A stretch of 64,000 nt of DNA from Ruminococcus sp. GTDB taxonomy: Bacteria; Bacillota; Clostridia; Oscillospirales; Ruminococcaceae. The DNA lies in the NCBI RefSeq assembly GCF_017549005.1, contig NZ_JAFYYT010000038.1, positions 1 to 64,000 of the forward strand, in the 5' to 3' direction. The notes under the pieces were generated by a model. That model made no database searches, was not told the DNA's origin, and worked only from the letters and a program-made list of their open reading frames with translations. This document shows, one piece after another, positions 27,069 through 36,029 of the stretch (the stretch's first letter is position 1; each line of letters opens with the position of its first letter). The position numbers and the translations under genes were made by a program.

Positions 27069-27266
27069 ATGGCAAGAAAGTTAACGGCGCTGCCTTCTGT
27101 TGTTATTATGCCTGATGGGAGCGAAAAGGAACTGGATTCATTTTCTACGGAAGAACGTGAGAAATGGGGGATCAAAATGTGTCAGAGAATTGGCAGGGCA
27201 ATAAGCGAGTATTATGCCGACGATATTGAAGGATGGAACAAATTTGCAAGGAATATGGCATCATAA
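27069..27266 (+). CDS. Small conserved-looking hypothetical protein of the mobile region
   Basis: A 65-aa protein starting MARKLTALPSVVIMPDGSEK at ATG 27069, five bases after GAGGTGAT; an ATG 15 bases upstream is in frame but lies within the ribosome site. It is soluble, with a Thr-Glu-Glu-Arg-rich helix at about 28-50. I recognise no domain. It is transcribed divergently from the XRE gene, the usual place for a phage or ICE early gene. A short TTG frame (about 27024-27083) behind AAAGGAGGT overlaps its start and may couple translation. Confidence 0.6.
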   Translation: MARKLTALPSVVIMPDGSEKELDSFSTEEREKWGIKMCQRIGRAISEYYADDIEGWNKFARNMAS

Positions 27267-27276
27267 TTTAAAGAGG

Positions 27277-27302
27277 GGCTATACTGTTTGTGCGGTATAG
27301 CC
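27277..27302 (+). terminator. Hairpin after the small mobile-region gene
   Basis: GGCTATAC and GTATAGCC form an 8-bp stem 11 bp past the stop codon; T run weak. The rest of 27303-27420 shows nothing further. Confidence 0.55.
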
Positions 27303-27420
27303 ATCTATTTTATAAGTGGATAAGTGTATGAATGGACAGATCACAGATTATTTTTAAGTTATTATAAGTGGTGAAATAGAAATATATTTAAACGAATATA
27401 CAACTATTCTTGATAAATAA

Positions 27421-27449
27421 TTGACAATTGATATGTTTTGCTATATAAT
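27421..27449 (+). promoter_or_regulatory. Consensus promoter of the split dockerin gene
   Basis: TTGACA (27421-27426), 17 bp, TATAAT (27444-27449), 51 bp before the chosen ATG. Confidence 0.85.
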
Positions 27450-27499
27450 TTTAATATAAGGATGAAAAATTCTTATACATGATATTAGGAGTATTATTT

Positions 27500-29815
27500 A
27501 TGCTATTCAAAAAAATGCTTGCAGTATTATCTGCAATCGCTGTTATAGGAACCTGTTCCGTATATAACAGCAGTTCATTTACAGCGTCTGCCGAAAATGA
27601 AATTGTTTCAGATGCTGAGTCCGAGACCTGTTCGATAGTTGTTTCGATGTCATCTTTGTCAGATCCGATACCTGAAGACGCACATATAAAAGCACGGCTT
27701 GTAAGGGTAGGTGAAGAAGAAGTCGATATTGACGAATGGGAGATATCACAAGATGGGGTAAAGGAACTGAAAGGGCTTGAATACAGCGAGGAATTTAGCT
27801 ATAAAATAATTATTGATGATTTGCCTGAGAATTATTCTTTGCCTGAATCAACAACGGTCATGCTGAATAAAAAAGGCGATACTGACAATATAATTTTCAG
27901 CGGCAGGGGGAAAGAGCGTGCTGATCATGAAGAATATGGTATGTATGATTGTATCGGAGTAGAAGTGCCTATTTTCTTCTATGGCGATAATATCGTGTTT
28001 ATTAGCAGGTTTTTTGAAGGCGGTATTCAAGAGAAGTATATCATTGATGAAAATGGTGCAAGGTATTGTGGTATTGGCGGAATCGAGCTTCCTGACGGTC
28101 ATTATACAGCTTATGTTACACTTCGCAGCGATTATAGATTTGTTCAGCCTTTTTCAGAAGCAGCCGCATCTATCATTGATTTTCATGGAGAACATGACAG
28201 GCGAATAAATATGGATTACTTTGACAGGGATTTTTCAAAGGGATTTGAGTTCGATGTTGTAAACGGAGAAACCGATACACTCCTGGATTTTTATGTTGAG
28301 CCAATACCTAATAAAGAAAATGCTTGCTCTGCTGATATATCTGTTGTAGACAGTGAAACAGGCGAAGCTATAGATGGTATCAAATTTCAGCTTACCAATG
28401 AAAGACTATTTAAAGAAGGTTATATAAACTGGAATAGTTCCGATTCTAATCCGAAGGAGTTCGATAAATTAGTATGTCTGAATAAACCATACGTGGTTTC
28501 CCCTATAAGTACTTCCGAATTTTATTATATTCCTACGGAAACTTTCTCGTTTTCATCTTTGGGCCAGCATAAGAACATCGTTATAAAAGCAAAACGCAAA
28601 AATAACACAAATGTGTCAAAGATTGTGCTTCCTGATGAATCTCCTGTACCGATAGATGATATGCATTGTGCTGTTACAGTTGGAGTAATGGACAATGACA
28701 GTAAACCTGCAGAAGGTGTAACAGCAACTATATACAAAAAGGTGGGGAACCAGAAGACAACCATTTTGATCTGGAATGCAGAAGAAGAACCCGTGAAAAC
28801 TCTCAATGACATAGAATATGATGAGGATGCAAAATATTATGTTGCTATAAGCGGAGAATCGGATGATTATTACAGATATTCGGATATGCAGCTTGCCTTT
28901 AGTAAAGGTGGCAGTGTGGACAAGGTTGTACAGGTAATATTTCCAACATCTATGAAAAGCGTAAATTTACAGTTCTCATCTCACAATGCATGGAGCGGTG
29001 GAGTTACGTCAAAAAGCAATAGCGGATTGTCAGGCATCAAAGTTACTGATATGCAGGGATACAGATATCCTTGCACAATGAACTGCATCAGTCTACCAGA
29101 CGGAGACTATGTCTTAAAGCCATATCTCAGCTCGAATTACAGGATAGTACAGCCGAATACTGAAATGGAGTGCGTACTTGTGTATTCAGATCCAAGCCTT
29201 AAAGGTTATTTTGAAAAAAATACTGAATACTATAACAAAGGAGTCAAATTTACAGTTAAGGACGGTGAATGCAATGATGTTCTGAAATTCTATGCTGAGG
29301 ATGTTCCGAATTACAGAAATTCCTGTTCAGCAGATATCAGAGTCGTTGATGAAAAAACGGAAGAAAATGTTGAAGGCGTGACTGTTGTTATGAATTCATC
29401 ATATAATCCCGGAAATATCAGATGGAATACTACTGATTCACCTGTGATGCATTTTGACTATCTGAGATTTCTTAATGAAGATTACAGTTTTGAATTAATA
29501 GGTATCCCGGAGGGCTATACATATAAATCTGAAGAGGCGAAGTTTTCTTTTGAAAAATATGGTGAACATTAGGACTTTGTAATAAAGCTCATTAAAACAA
29601 CAGAAAAAGGCGATGCAAACTGTGATGGTAGTATAGACATGGCAGACGCTGTACTTATTATGCAGGCTCTTGCAAATCCTAATAAATACGGTATAGGCGG
29701 TACAGCTGAGCATCATCTTACTGAACAGGGCAAAGCTAACGCCGATATGGACGGCGACGGCCTCACAGTAGGCGACGCTCAGAAGATACAGATGAAACTT
29801 CTTGGAATTGAATGA
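27500..29815 (+). pseudogene. Secreted dockerin protein interrupted by an in-frame amber codon
   Basis: The gene starts at ATG 27500, eight bases after TTAGGAG (a 7-codon upstream ATG in frame is disfavoured). The first frame gives a 690-aa secreted protein: signal peptide 1-30, then two related halves (about 40-370 and 395-690), each with a Cna-B/SpaA-like segment and a repeated (A/S)CSADI.VVD motif. It stops at TAG 29570-29572. The same frame then continues without a break for 80 codons, encoding FVIKLIKTTEKGDANCDGS and a full dockerin (GDANCDGSIDMADAV to IQMKLLG), ending at TGA 29813-29815. The internal repeat reads GQHKNIVIK where the stop region reads GEH-stop-DFVIK, so one AAG to TAG change explains it. 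The product would be secreted but not docked, unless TAG is read through. Confidence 0.85.
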
Positions 29816-29831
29816 TATAAAATCCTCGCTG

Positions 29832-29862
29832 AAGCAGCCTGTAGAGATGCAGGCTGCTTTTT
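29832..29862 (+). terminator. Terminator after the dockerin coding sequence
   Basis: AAGCAGCCTG and CAGGCTGCTT with five T residues. Placed after the dockerin, not after the amber codon, which supports the two parts being one gene. Confidence 0.9.
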
Positions 29863-30572
29863 ATGTAGCAATAAGAAAATGAATTGTATTCCACTCAGTG
29901 GGGAAATACATTTTGCCTCGCAGAGCGCACATACCATGTAAGTGGTATATAAGTGCGCTCTTGGTTCTCAAGAGAGGATAGAGATACTGGCGAGTTATAA
30001 AACAAGCAGTTCCTATGAAGAAAGAAATGTTTATTTGGGTTGTCGAAGAAGTACCGAGAAAAGTATAATTTCTATTGGTACTACAGAAAAATCTCAGATG
30101 AACTTGAAAAATGCTGTGTATGCTGTGTATGGTGTGTATTTGCCGATTCTGTGTTGGATATTTTACACACCAATACACAGAGCTTACACAGCAACGGAAC
30201 AGCAGCCGTGTGAAAAAGCTACGCGATATATAGCCGTTTACACAGCATACACAGCAAACACACCGATTTTGAAATCCATTTAGAAATGATAAGCGGAGAA
30301 AGATATTTTTCAGATGAAAGTATCCACTGCGATATAGAGAAAAACTGAAAAAGTTTTCGGCTCATTTGGAGCGCTTGGGAGAATAGCAAGCATCGCCAGT
30401 GTCAGTATACTTTGGCATTTCCCTCAAAAGCTGTAGTTGCTTTTTCAGAGGGAGCAAGCATATCAAGTGTCGTTACACTTTCGATTTTCTGAAAAAATCG
30501 TAACTGAGATATTCCCAAACCTTTTTTGTTTGATAGAGTTGAAATCCAAGCGCAAATGTGATAAAATCATAG
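29863..30572. mobile_element. Decayed mobile-element segment with oriT-like repeats
   Basis: No convincing gene. It starts with a long hairpin (29922-29961; AGAGCGCAC and GTGCGCTCT outer arms). At 30115-30265 ACACAGC/GCTGTGT motifs recur in both directions, resembling the 3' end of element replication genes. A frame ending at about 30379 with EKLKKFSAHLERLGE looks like the tail of a lost mobilisation protein. Two related inverted-repeat sites follow: GCCAGTGT-cagt-ATACTTTGGC (30395-30416) and AAGTGT-cgtt-ACACTT (30465-30480), each preceded by GGGAG and GCAAGCAT. Such paired sites precede relaxase genes in mobilisable elements, but no relaxase gene is present. Confidence 0.4.
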
Positions 30573-30617
30573 AAAAGATATAGTTTCTGCGTGATCGGCA
30601 AAAAACTATATCTTTTT
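30573..30617 (+). terminator. Terminator at the right edge of the element
   Basis: AAAAGATATAGTTT and AAACTATATCTTTT form a 14-bp stem. It lies immediately against the truncated cotJC sequence, so transcription from the element cannot easily reach it. Confidence 0.8.
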
Positions 30618-31152
30618 GGTTTATAGAGGTCCGGACGGTGAGCTTGCTGCATCGCTGCGCTATCTTAATCAGCGTTATGCAATGCCGTATGGCGAAGTGA
30701 AAGGACTTCTCACTGACATCGGAACAGAGGAACTGGCGCACTTAGAGATGATATCGGCGATACTTTATCAGCTTACAAAGAACCTTTCGATAGAGGAAAT
30801 AAAGAAAAGCGGCTTTGACACCTATTTTGTGGACCATACTACTGGAATTTATCCTGTAGCCGCTTCTGGTACGCCATTTACTGCAACGTATTTCCAGTCT
30901 AAGGGTGATATTATCACAGACCTCAGCGAGGATATGGCTGCCGAGCAGAAAGCCCGTACCACATATGATAATATCCTGAGACTTGCTGACGATCCCGACG
31001 TCAGAGACCCTATACGTTTTCTGCGCGAGCGTGAGATAGTTCACTATCAGCGTTTCGGAGAAGCTCTTCGTATCGCACAGGATAAACTTGACTCAAAGAA
31101 TTTCTATGCCTGCAATCCGTCATTTGACAAAAACTGCGGCTTGAAGAAATAA
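30616..31152 (+). pseudogene. cotJC: Manganese catalase/spore-coat CotJC, 5'-truncated
   Basis: Homology to CotJC starts abruptly at YRGPDGELAASLRYLNQR; the family's first 29 or so residues (opening like MWVYEKKLQYPV) are missing. All five metal ligands expected of dimanganese catalases remain: Glu in GPDGE, Glu and His in EELAHLE, Glu in AEQKART and His in REIVHYQR. The only in-frame starter is a TTG inside the T run of the preceding terminator, with no ribosome site, so expression is unlikely. The break coincides with the end of the mobile region, suggesting insertion or deletion at the conserved QYGGPDGE codons. The missing 5' part was not found elsewhere in the window. Intact CotJC is an inner spore-coat protein. 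Confidence 0.85.
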
Positions 31153-31159
31153 TAATTTA

Positions 31160-31185
31160 GGCTCCCCGAATGGGGAGCCGTTTTT
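31160..31185 (+). terminator. Terminator of cotJC
   Basis: GGCTCCCC, loop GAAT, GGGGAGCC, then GTTTTTG. Compact and strong. Confidence 0.92.
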
Positions 31186-31264
31186 GTGATAGAAGTTTAG
31201 TACATTATTATCGTAAACATTTTCGTATTGAGATTGATTGTTACAGCTTTATGTTCGGCATAAG

Positions 31265-31771
31265 TCAAAGGCCTTGATCAACCTGCATCTCAGCATTAAG
31301 CAGCTGACAATAAGTTATACCGTTTTCTACGTAAGAATTGAATTCGCCTGTAACCGTTATCTCTGTATTAAGAGCGGGATAATCGTCAGGATATTTATGC
31401 TCGCCTGTAAGAACGAATTCTATACCTTGTGAACAGCAGGCGGAAGCGTCACTTATCAGTACTGCAAAGAACTCTCTGCCGTCGTTCTCCTTGAAGTATG
31501 AAAACGCCCCTTTGACTTTGACTTTTTTGCCCAGGTAGTTATCACCGTAATTGATCATATCGTATACCTGTGCATATACCATATTTGAATTCATCTGAGT
31601 CATATCAATATCTATATTTTCGGAACTGTTTTCAGAAGCAGAATTTGTACCTGAAACAGCTGACGGTGACTGATTATCATAGTTGTCGTTACCTGCTGTT
31701 GAAGTGCTGCCGCAGCCTGAAAGGAGAAAGGCTGCTGCTGACAAAACTGAGACCAATCTGATTATTTTCAT
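31265..31771 (-). CDS. Lipoprotein with OB-fold-like domain, zinc operon
   Basis: A 168-aa lipoprotein; ATG 31771 is set by GGAGGT just upstream and by the signal peptide MKIIRLVSVLSAAAFLLSGC, whose lipobox Cys is residue 20. After a Ser/Asn-rich tether (21-55), residues about 65-165 form a compact beta-rich domain (GDNYLGKKVKVKGAFSYF, ASACCSQGIEFVL, TEITVTGEF) like the OB-fold domains found in lipoproteins next to zinc importers in other Firmicutes. A Cys-Cys pair could bind metal. Last gene of the zinc operon, 19 bp after the GTPase gene. Exact role unknown. Confidence 0.75.
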   Translation of the reverse strand: MKIIRLVSVLSAAAFLLSGCGSTSTAGNDNYDNQSPSAVSGTNSASENSSENIDIDMTQMNSNMVYAQVYDMINYGDNYLGKKVKVKGAFSYFKENDGREFFAVLISDASACCSQGIEFVLTGEHKYPDDYPALNTEITVTGEFNSYVENGITYCQLLNAEMQVDQGL

Positions 31772-31790
31772 AATATACCTCCGATGATAT

Positions 31791-32900
31791 TTACGCAGTT
31801 GCAAGGCAGGCATTGAGTTTAGCGAGAATATCTGCCTTTTTATATCCTTTTCCAATGAATACGAGCTGATTGATTCGGTCGCCGTATATATCGTCCCAGT
31901 CATCTTTCAGATCGGGATAATTCTCAAACATTGTGTCGAGCTCCTCCTGCGGACAGGCGGCGAGCCATTCGTTAAGCTCCGTGACGCTTGCGTTTCTGCC
32001 TGCCTGTTCAAAAAGCTGTATATGCACATCATCATCAGAAAACCACACATAGCCTTTTGTACGGATAAGCTCTGACGGGTACCCGTCCACAAAATCCATG
32101 AACTTTTCACGGTCAAACGGGCGTGTTCCCTCATAAACAAAGGAAGTTATGCCATATTCGTCCATGCAGGCTTCCTTGTCTGTAGGTTCGTTCGTATTGA
32201 GAGCTCGCTGAACCGAAGATGACGCAAGCACGGCATGATAATCGAAATCCTTGCCGTGAAGTATCTTTCCGGTATCAACTTCGCTGTTGATACATGGGAT
32301 TATCTCAGCTTCGGACTGTATATCCCGTATAGCCTCGGTCACTTCCGTTATCTGTTCTCTGCTTAGAAGATCGGTTTTATTCAGGATAACAAGGTTGCAG
32401 AATTCGATCTGATCTATAATAAGATTGATGATATCTCCTTCCTCGGTATCATTCTCCATTGAAAGCTCACGGAGAAATTCACGGTATATACGGTCGGCGT
32501 CCACAACAGATACAACGGAGCTCAGATAAACGTTTGTGTCAGGATTATCCTCTGTATAGACAACGAATGAAGCGGCAATATTTGAGGGTTCACTTATTCC
32601 CGATGCTTCCACGAAAACTGCTTCGATACCGGGCAGCTTGGAAATACGTTCTATCTCAGCGATAAACTCATCACGGAGAGAGCAGCAGATACAGCCGTTC
32701 TGCAATTCTACCATTTCGACAGAAGCGATACGGTCACGGTTCTTGTTCAGGAGGGCGGCGTCTATGTTGACGCTGCCCATATCATTAACGATCAGAGCGA
32801 TTTTTCGCTGTTCCTGTTTCAGAAGATTCTGCATAAGAGTAGTTTTGCCCGAACCAAGATAGCCTGTAATAAGTATTACGGGTATTTTTTTATCTGACAT
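31791..32900 (-). CDS. CobW/G3E-family GTPase, zinc chaperone type
   Basis: A 369-aa GTPase. ATG 32900 follows GTGAGG that overlaps the upstream stop; the longer GTG start would lie inside that site. Walker A is [12 protein letters not shown] (residues 9-20), the family's metal motif is [11 protein letters not shown] (CxCC, about 67-77), the base-recognition motif is LNKTD (about 180) and a C-terminal CobW_C domain spans about 255-365. G3E proteins with CxCC deliver zinc or cobalt to metalloproteins. The gene sits between a ZnuA-like binding protein and a lipoprotein behind a Fur/Zur-type box, which favours zinc allocation during zinc starvation. Confidence 0.92.
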   Translation of the reverse strand: MSDKKIPVILITGYLGSGKTTLMQNLLKQEQRKIALIVNDMGSVNIDAALLNKNRDRIASVEMVELQNGCICCSLRDEFIAEIERISKLPGIEAVFVEASGISEPSNIAASFVVYTEDNPDTNVYLSSVVSVVDADRIYREFLRELSMENDTEEGDIINLIIDQIEFCNLVILNKTDLLSREQITEVTEAIRDIQSEAEIIPCINSEVDTGKILHGKDFDYHAVLASSSVQRALNTNEPTDKEACMDEYGITSFVYEGTRPFDREKFMDFVDGYPSELIRTKGYVWFSDDDVHIQLFEQAGRNASVTELNEWLAACPQEELDTMFENYPDLKDDWDDIYGDRINQLVFIGKGYKKADILAKLNACLATA

Positions 32901-32908
32901 AGCGCACC

Positions 32909-33955
32909 TCACTTGAGAGTACTGCTGAGAACATCATAATTCTTCTGCATAAGCGAAATATAGCTTGCACCGTTCTTAATATCATTCTTTGATACTGACT
33001 GAAGCGAATTGAGTTCTGCTATTTTAACATTCTTTTTGCCGGAATTTGTGATGATCGAATTTGCGATATCCTTATTTGAATTTTCAAGTGTGAAAACAGT
33101 GTCGCAGTCAAGTTCCTTTATTTTGTCGGAAAGGAATTTTACAGTTTCAAAGCTTGCTTCCGATTCAGCGGAGCAGCCGATAAATGCAGCGTAATAATCA
33201 AGGCCGTAATCATCAACAAAGTAACGGAACGGGAATCTGTCGCCGAAAACAAGAGCCTTTACGGAAGAACTGCCGATCAGTGTTTCGAAGCTGTTGTCAA
33301 GGACGCTTAATTCGGAAATATAGCTGTCAAGGTTTGCCTTGTAATCAGCTGCGTTTTCAGCGTCGATAGATTCAATATTCTTTTCGATCTCAGTACAAAG
33401 GAGCTTTGCGTTTTTCAGCGAGAGCCATACGTGTTCGTCGTACTCGGCTTCCTCACCTTCATCTTCACTTTCTTCTTCCTCTTCACTCTGCATACCTTCC
33501 TTGAGTTCCTCGACCTTTGCAGCGTCACCAAGGATTTCCATAAGATTTATGACCTTCATATTTTGGCTGGAAGAACTTGAAACAGCGTTATCCGCCCACT
33601 TGTCGGACTCGCCGCCGACATATACAAAGAGATCGCAGTCCGATATCTTCATCATATCATTTACGGTAGGCTGATAGCTGTGGAGATCCACGCCGCTGTC
33701 AAGAAGATATGAGACCTCGATATGGTCAGTGTGTGTACCGAGTATCTCCTTGACCCAGTCATACTCCGGGAAGATGGTGCAGACAATGCTTAATGAATCC
33801 GTATCTGATCCGGTATTTGCCGGGACATTGTTTTCGCTTTCGTAAGCAGAAGGATTTACGCTCCCAGAAGAATTATCTTCTGAACCGCAGCCTGTCATAC
33901 CTGTAAATGCCATTGCACATGCAAGAGCGCATATGCTTATTTTTTTCTTTATCAT
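32909..33955 (-). CDS. znuA: Zinc ABC transporter substrate-binding lipoprotein (ZnuA/AdcA type)
   Basis: A 348-aa cluster A-I metal-binding protein. Lipobox FTGMTGC (Cys23) follows the signal peptide. The fold is recognised from [20 protein letters not shown], the [24 protein letters not shown] segment (first His ligand), [12 protein letters not shown] (second His) and a C-terminal half ending with the usual long helix. Between the lobes is a very acidic loop (about 155-178, [18 protein letters not shown]) where ZnuA proteins usually have a His-rich loop. Permease and ATPase genes are not in the window. First of three tightly spaced genes with the GTPase and lipoprotein. Confidence 0.88.
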   Translation of the reverse strand: MIKKKISICALACAMAFTGMTGCGSEDNSSGSVNPSAYESENNVPANTGSDTDSLSIVCTIFPEYDWVKEILGTHTDHIEVSYLLDSGVDLHSYQPTVNDMMKISDCDLFVYVGGESDKWADNAVSSSSSQNMKVINLMEILGDAAKVEELKEGMQSEEEEESEDEGEEAEYDEHVWLSLKNAKLLCTEIEKNIESIDAENAADYKANLDSYISELSVLDNSFETLIGSSSVKALVFGDRFPFRYFVDDYGLDYYAAFIGCSAESEASFETVKFLSDKIKELDCDTVFTLENSNKDIANSIITNSGKKNVKIAELNSLQSVSKNDIKNGASYISLMQKNYDVLSSTLK

Positions 33956-33999
33956 AAAAATGAACCTCCGAATAAATATATTGGCAGCATAACTGAACA

Positions 34000-34023
34000 G
34001 GTGTATTTCAGCTGAAATACACC
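34000..34023. repeat. Perfect 24-bp palindrome upstream of znuA
   Basis: GGTGTATTTCAGCTGAAATACACC reads the same on both strands, 45 bp before the znuA start. Candidate operator or mRNA hairpin. Confidence 0.75.
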
Positions 34024-34034
34024 CTGATTTTTCA

Positions 34035-34076
34035 AAAAGGCATAGTTATCCCCTTAAGATGTGTCTGAGGATAACT
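34035..34076 (-). terminator. Hairpin with T run ahead of znuA
   Basis: On the minus strand AGTTATCC and GGATAACT pair across a 17-base loop, followed by TTTTT five bases on. Could attenuate transcription from the small membrane protein into znuA. Confidence 0.5.
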
Positions 34077-34103
34077 GTCCGTACAGAAAAATACTGTCAA
34101 TAT

Positions 34104-34415
34104 TTAATTCAGAAGCTCTACTTTAAGGGATATAAGGGTCGTATGATAAGATTTGCAGCTTGTGAGGAGGTTTAGAACTGCACAGACTGTGAACATTGTA
34201 AAGGAAAGATGAACACCGCCCATAACAGATGTTCCGAGTGTGTTAAGAATTTTATGACACTCGGCAAGTTCTGTACAAACAGAACATTCCTCGCTTGTGC
34301 AGACATGATTTGAATGCAGGATAATAAAACATGATGAACTGAAAATGACAAGACTGAATATTATAAGGACTATCCATGAAAAGAATTTTTTTCTGCTGGT
34401 TGTCATTTTTTTCAC
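34104..34415 (-). CDS. Small Cys-rich membrane protein heading the zinc operon
   Basis: A 103-aa protein with two membrane segments (about 11-32 and 62-83). The extracytoplasmic loop has HSNHVCTSEECSVC, an arrangement of His and four Cys likely to bind metal; homologous short proteins with such a loop sit beside zinc uptake genes in gut Firmicutes as I know them. The start follows a GAGGTGAAAAAAATG-like site. Its promoter overlaps a Fur/Zur-type box, so it should be induced by metal shortage with znuA. Function not known. Confidence 0.72.
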   Translation of the reverse strand: MKKMTTSRKKFFSWIVLIIFSLVIFSSSCFIILHSNHVCTSEECSVCTELAECHKILNTLGTSVMGGVHLSFTMFTVCAVLNLLTSCKSYHTTLISLKVELLN

Positions 34416-34452
34416 CTCAACTTATTGTTTTTGCGATCATCAGAAATGAAAA

Positions 34453-34467
34453 TGATAATCATTATCA
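34453..34467. promoter_or_regulatory. Fur/Zur-type 7-1-7 operator
   Basis: TGATAAT-C-ATTATCA is a perfect 7-1-7 inverted repeat, the binding pattern of Fur-family repressors. It starts 7 bp downstream of the -10 box of the zinc operon, where a bound repressor blocks transcription. Zur is the likely repressor from the genes controlled; Fur or PerR cannot be excluded by sequence alone. Confidence 0.85.
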
Positions 34468-34474
34468 ATTTATT

Positions 34475-34503
34475 ATTATATTGAGATAAAGTACTTTTGT
34501 CAA
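34475..34503 (-). promoter_or_regulatory. Consensus promoter of the zinc operon
   Basis: On the minus strand TTGACA (34498-34503), 17 bp, TATAAT (34475-34480): full consensus, about 60 bp before the membrane-protein start, as expected for a strong promoter held off by a repressor. Confidence 0.9.
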
Positions 34504-34561
34504 TATTCGGGTATAATATTCTACATCTTCAACAAAATGATTGTTGCAGCTGATTATGTTT

Positions 34562-34624
34562 TTGACTATGGCAGACTGCACCTTATAATATCGTATTGCA
34601 ATATCATCGGAATAGTGCTATAAT
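34562..34624 (+). promoter_or_regulatory. Tandem promoters of the potassium operon
   Basis: P1: TTGACT (34562-34567), 16 bp, TATAAT (34584-34589). P2: TTGCAA (34596-34601), 17 bp, TATAAT (34619-34624). Both face ktrB. Confidence 0.7.
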
Positions 34625-34664
34625 GAAGTGTATTTATTTGATTATTACTTGTTGGAGAATATGT

Positions 34665-36005
34665 ATGAAAAAAGATAAAACACAGAACGGGATACATAAC
34701 CGAAATTCATTCCGCGTTATAAGTCTTGGCTTTTTGATACTGGTACTGAGCGGAGCGCTTCTGCTCATGCTCCCCATATCATCACGGGACAGGAGCGTTA
34801 CGCCGTTTAAGGACACATTGTTCACAGCTATATCGGCTTCATGCGTTACAGGCCTTGTAGTACGTGATACAGCTACACACTGGTCGCTTTTCGGGCAGGC
34901 TGTCATTCTTGCACTTATTCAGACAGGCGGTATGGGCGTCATTACAATAGGACTTATGATAACAAGATTGTCAGGCAAAAAAGTGGGACTATGGTTCCGC
35001 GGAATGATGCAGGATTCCATATCTGCCCCGAATGTGGGAGGAATACTTCAGCTTACAAAGTTCATTCTGAAAATGACCGCGGCTATAGAGCTTACGGGGG
35101 CTGCGCTCCTTTATCCCGTATTCTTCCGCGAATTCGGTGCAGTAAAGGGAATATGGTACTCGGTCTTTCACTCTGTTTCGGCATTCTGTAATGCAGGCTT
35201 CGACCTTATGGGCGTAAGGGAGAAATTCTCATCACTGACGACCTTGGGCAGCAACGTTTACGCCAATACTGTAATTATGCTGCTTATTATTATTGGCGGT
35301 ATAGGTTTTCTCACTTGGGACGACATTGTGCAGTATAGGCTTCATTTCAGGAAATACCGCCTTCAGACAAAGATCGTACTTGTTACATCGGGGCTGCTTA
35401 TAATCCTTCCAGCCATATTTTTCTTTTTCGCAGAATATGCAAATGAACCCATCAAGGAACGTATCCTTCATTCACTTTTCCAGTCGGTTACGGCAAGAAC
35501 AGCAGGCTTCAACACATCTGATTTTTCTGAAATGAGCGAGCACGCCGCAATGGTAATGACTGTGCTCATGCTTATAGGAGGATGTTCGGGTTCTACGGCA
35601 GGCGGTATGAAAACATCGACGGTTGCAGTGCTTTTCCTTGCTGCACTGAGCGTGTTCCGCCGAAAGAATGATGTCGAGTGCTTTAAGCGGCGTATTCCAG
35701 AGGATACTATACGAACAGCAGGAGCGATATTGTTTATGTACTTAACGCTTTTCCTGTCAACGGGAATAGCAATTTCCATGATAGAGTCGCTGCCGCTGAC
35801 AAGCTGTCTGTTTGAAACAGGCTCTGCACTTGGAACAGCTGGATTGACGCTTGGGATAACCACATCGCTTTCGTTGTCCTCTCATATCATACTCATGCTT
35901 CTGATGTTTGCAGGAAGAGTCGGAGGACTGACGCTGATATATGCTGCATTTTCCTCAAACAGCGAAGTTTCAAGACTTCCGCAGGAAAAAATAACAGTCG
36001 GATAA
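34665..36005 (+). CDS. ktrB: Potassium transporter membrane subunit KtrB/TrkH
   Basis: A 446-aa ion-conducting subunit for K+ uptake. ATG 34665 lies 7 bp after GGAG; upstream in-frame ATGs fall in the promoter. It has four membrane-pore-membrane units with the P-loops TAISASCVTGLVV, VSAFCNAGFDL, VTARTAGFNTSDF and ETGSALGTAGLTLG, each with the selectivity Gly (Val in place in the first). Length matches KtrB (about 445) better than long TrkH proteins. The regulatory RCK subunit is encoded 24 bp downstream. Confidence 0.93.
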   Translation: MKKDKTQNGIHNRNSFRVISLGFLILVLSGALLLMLPISSRDRSVTPFKDTLFTAISASCVTGLVVRDTATHWSLFGQAVILALIQTGGMGVITIGLMITRLSGKKVGLWFRGMMQDSISAPNVGGILQLTKFILKMTAAIELTGAALLYPVFFREFGAVKGIWYSVFHSVSAFCNAGFDLMGVREKFSSLTTLGSNVYANTVIMLLIIIGGIGFLTWDDIVQYRLHFRKYRLQTKIVLVTSGLLIILPAIFFFFAEYANEPIKERILHSLFQSVTARTAGFNTSDFSEMSEHAAMVMTVLMLIGGCSGSTAGGMKTSTVAVLFLAALSVFRRKNDVECFKRRIPEDTIRTAGAILFMYLTLFLSTGIAISMIESLPLTSCLFETGSALGTAGLTLGITTSLSLSSHIILMLLMFAGRVGGLTLIYAAFSSNSEVSRLPQEKITVG

Positions 36006-36029
36006 TAAACGTTAAAAGGAGAAATAACT

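Noticed and set aside
29570-29572. Amber codon read as pyrrolysine
   Set aside because: No pyl genes or Pyl insertion context in the window, TAG is the ordinary stop of recombinase 1 (24848-24850), and the internal repeat shows Lys at this place.
29942-30283. A 113-codon plus-strand frame in the decayed element
   Set aside because: No ribosome site; repetitive Val-Tyr-Thr-Ala text comes from ACACAGC/GCTGTGT repeats; treated as remnant sequence.
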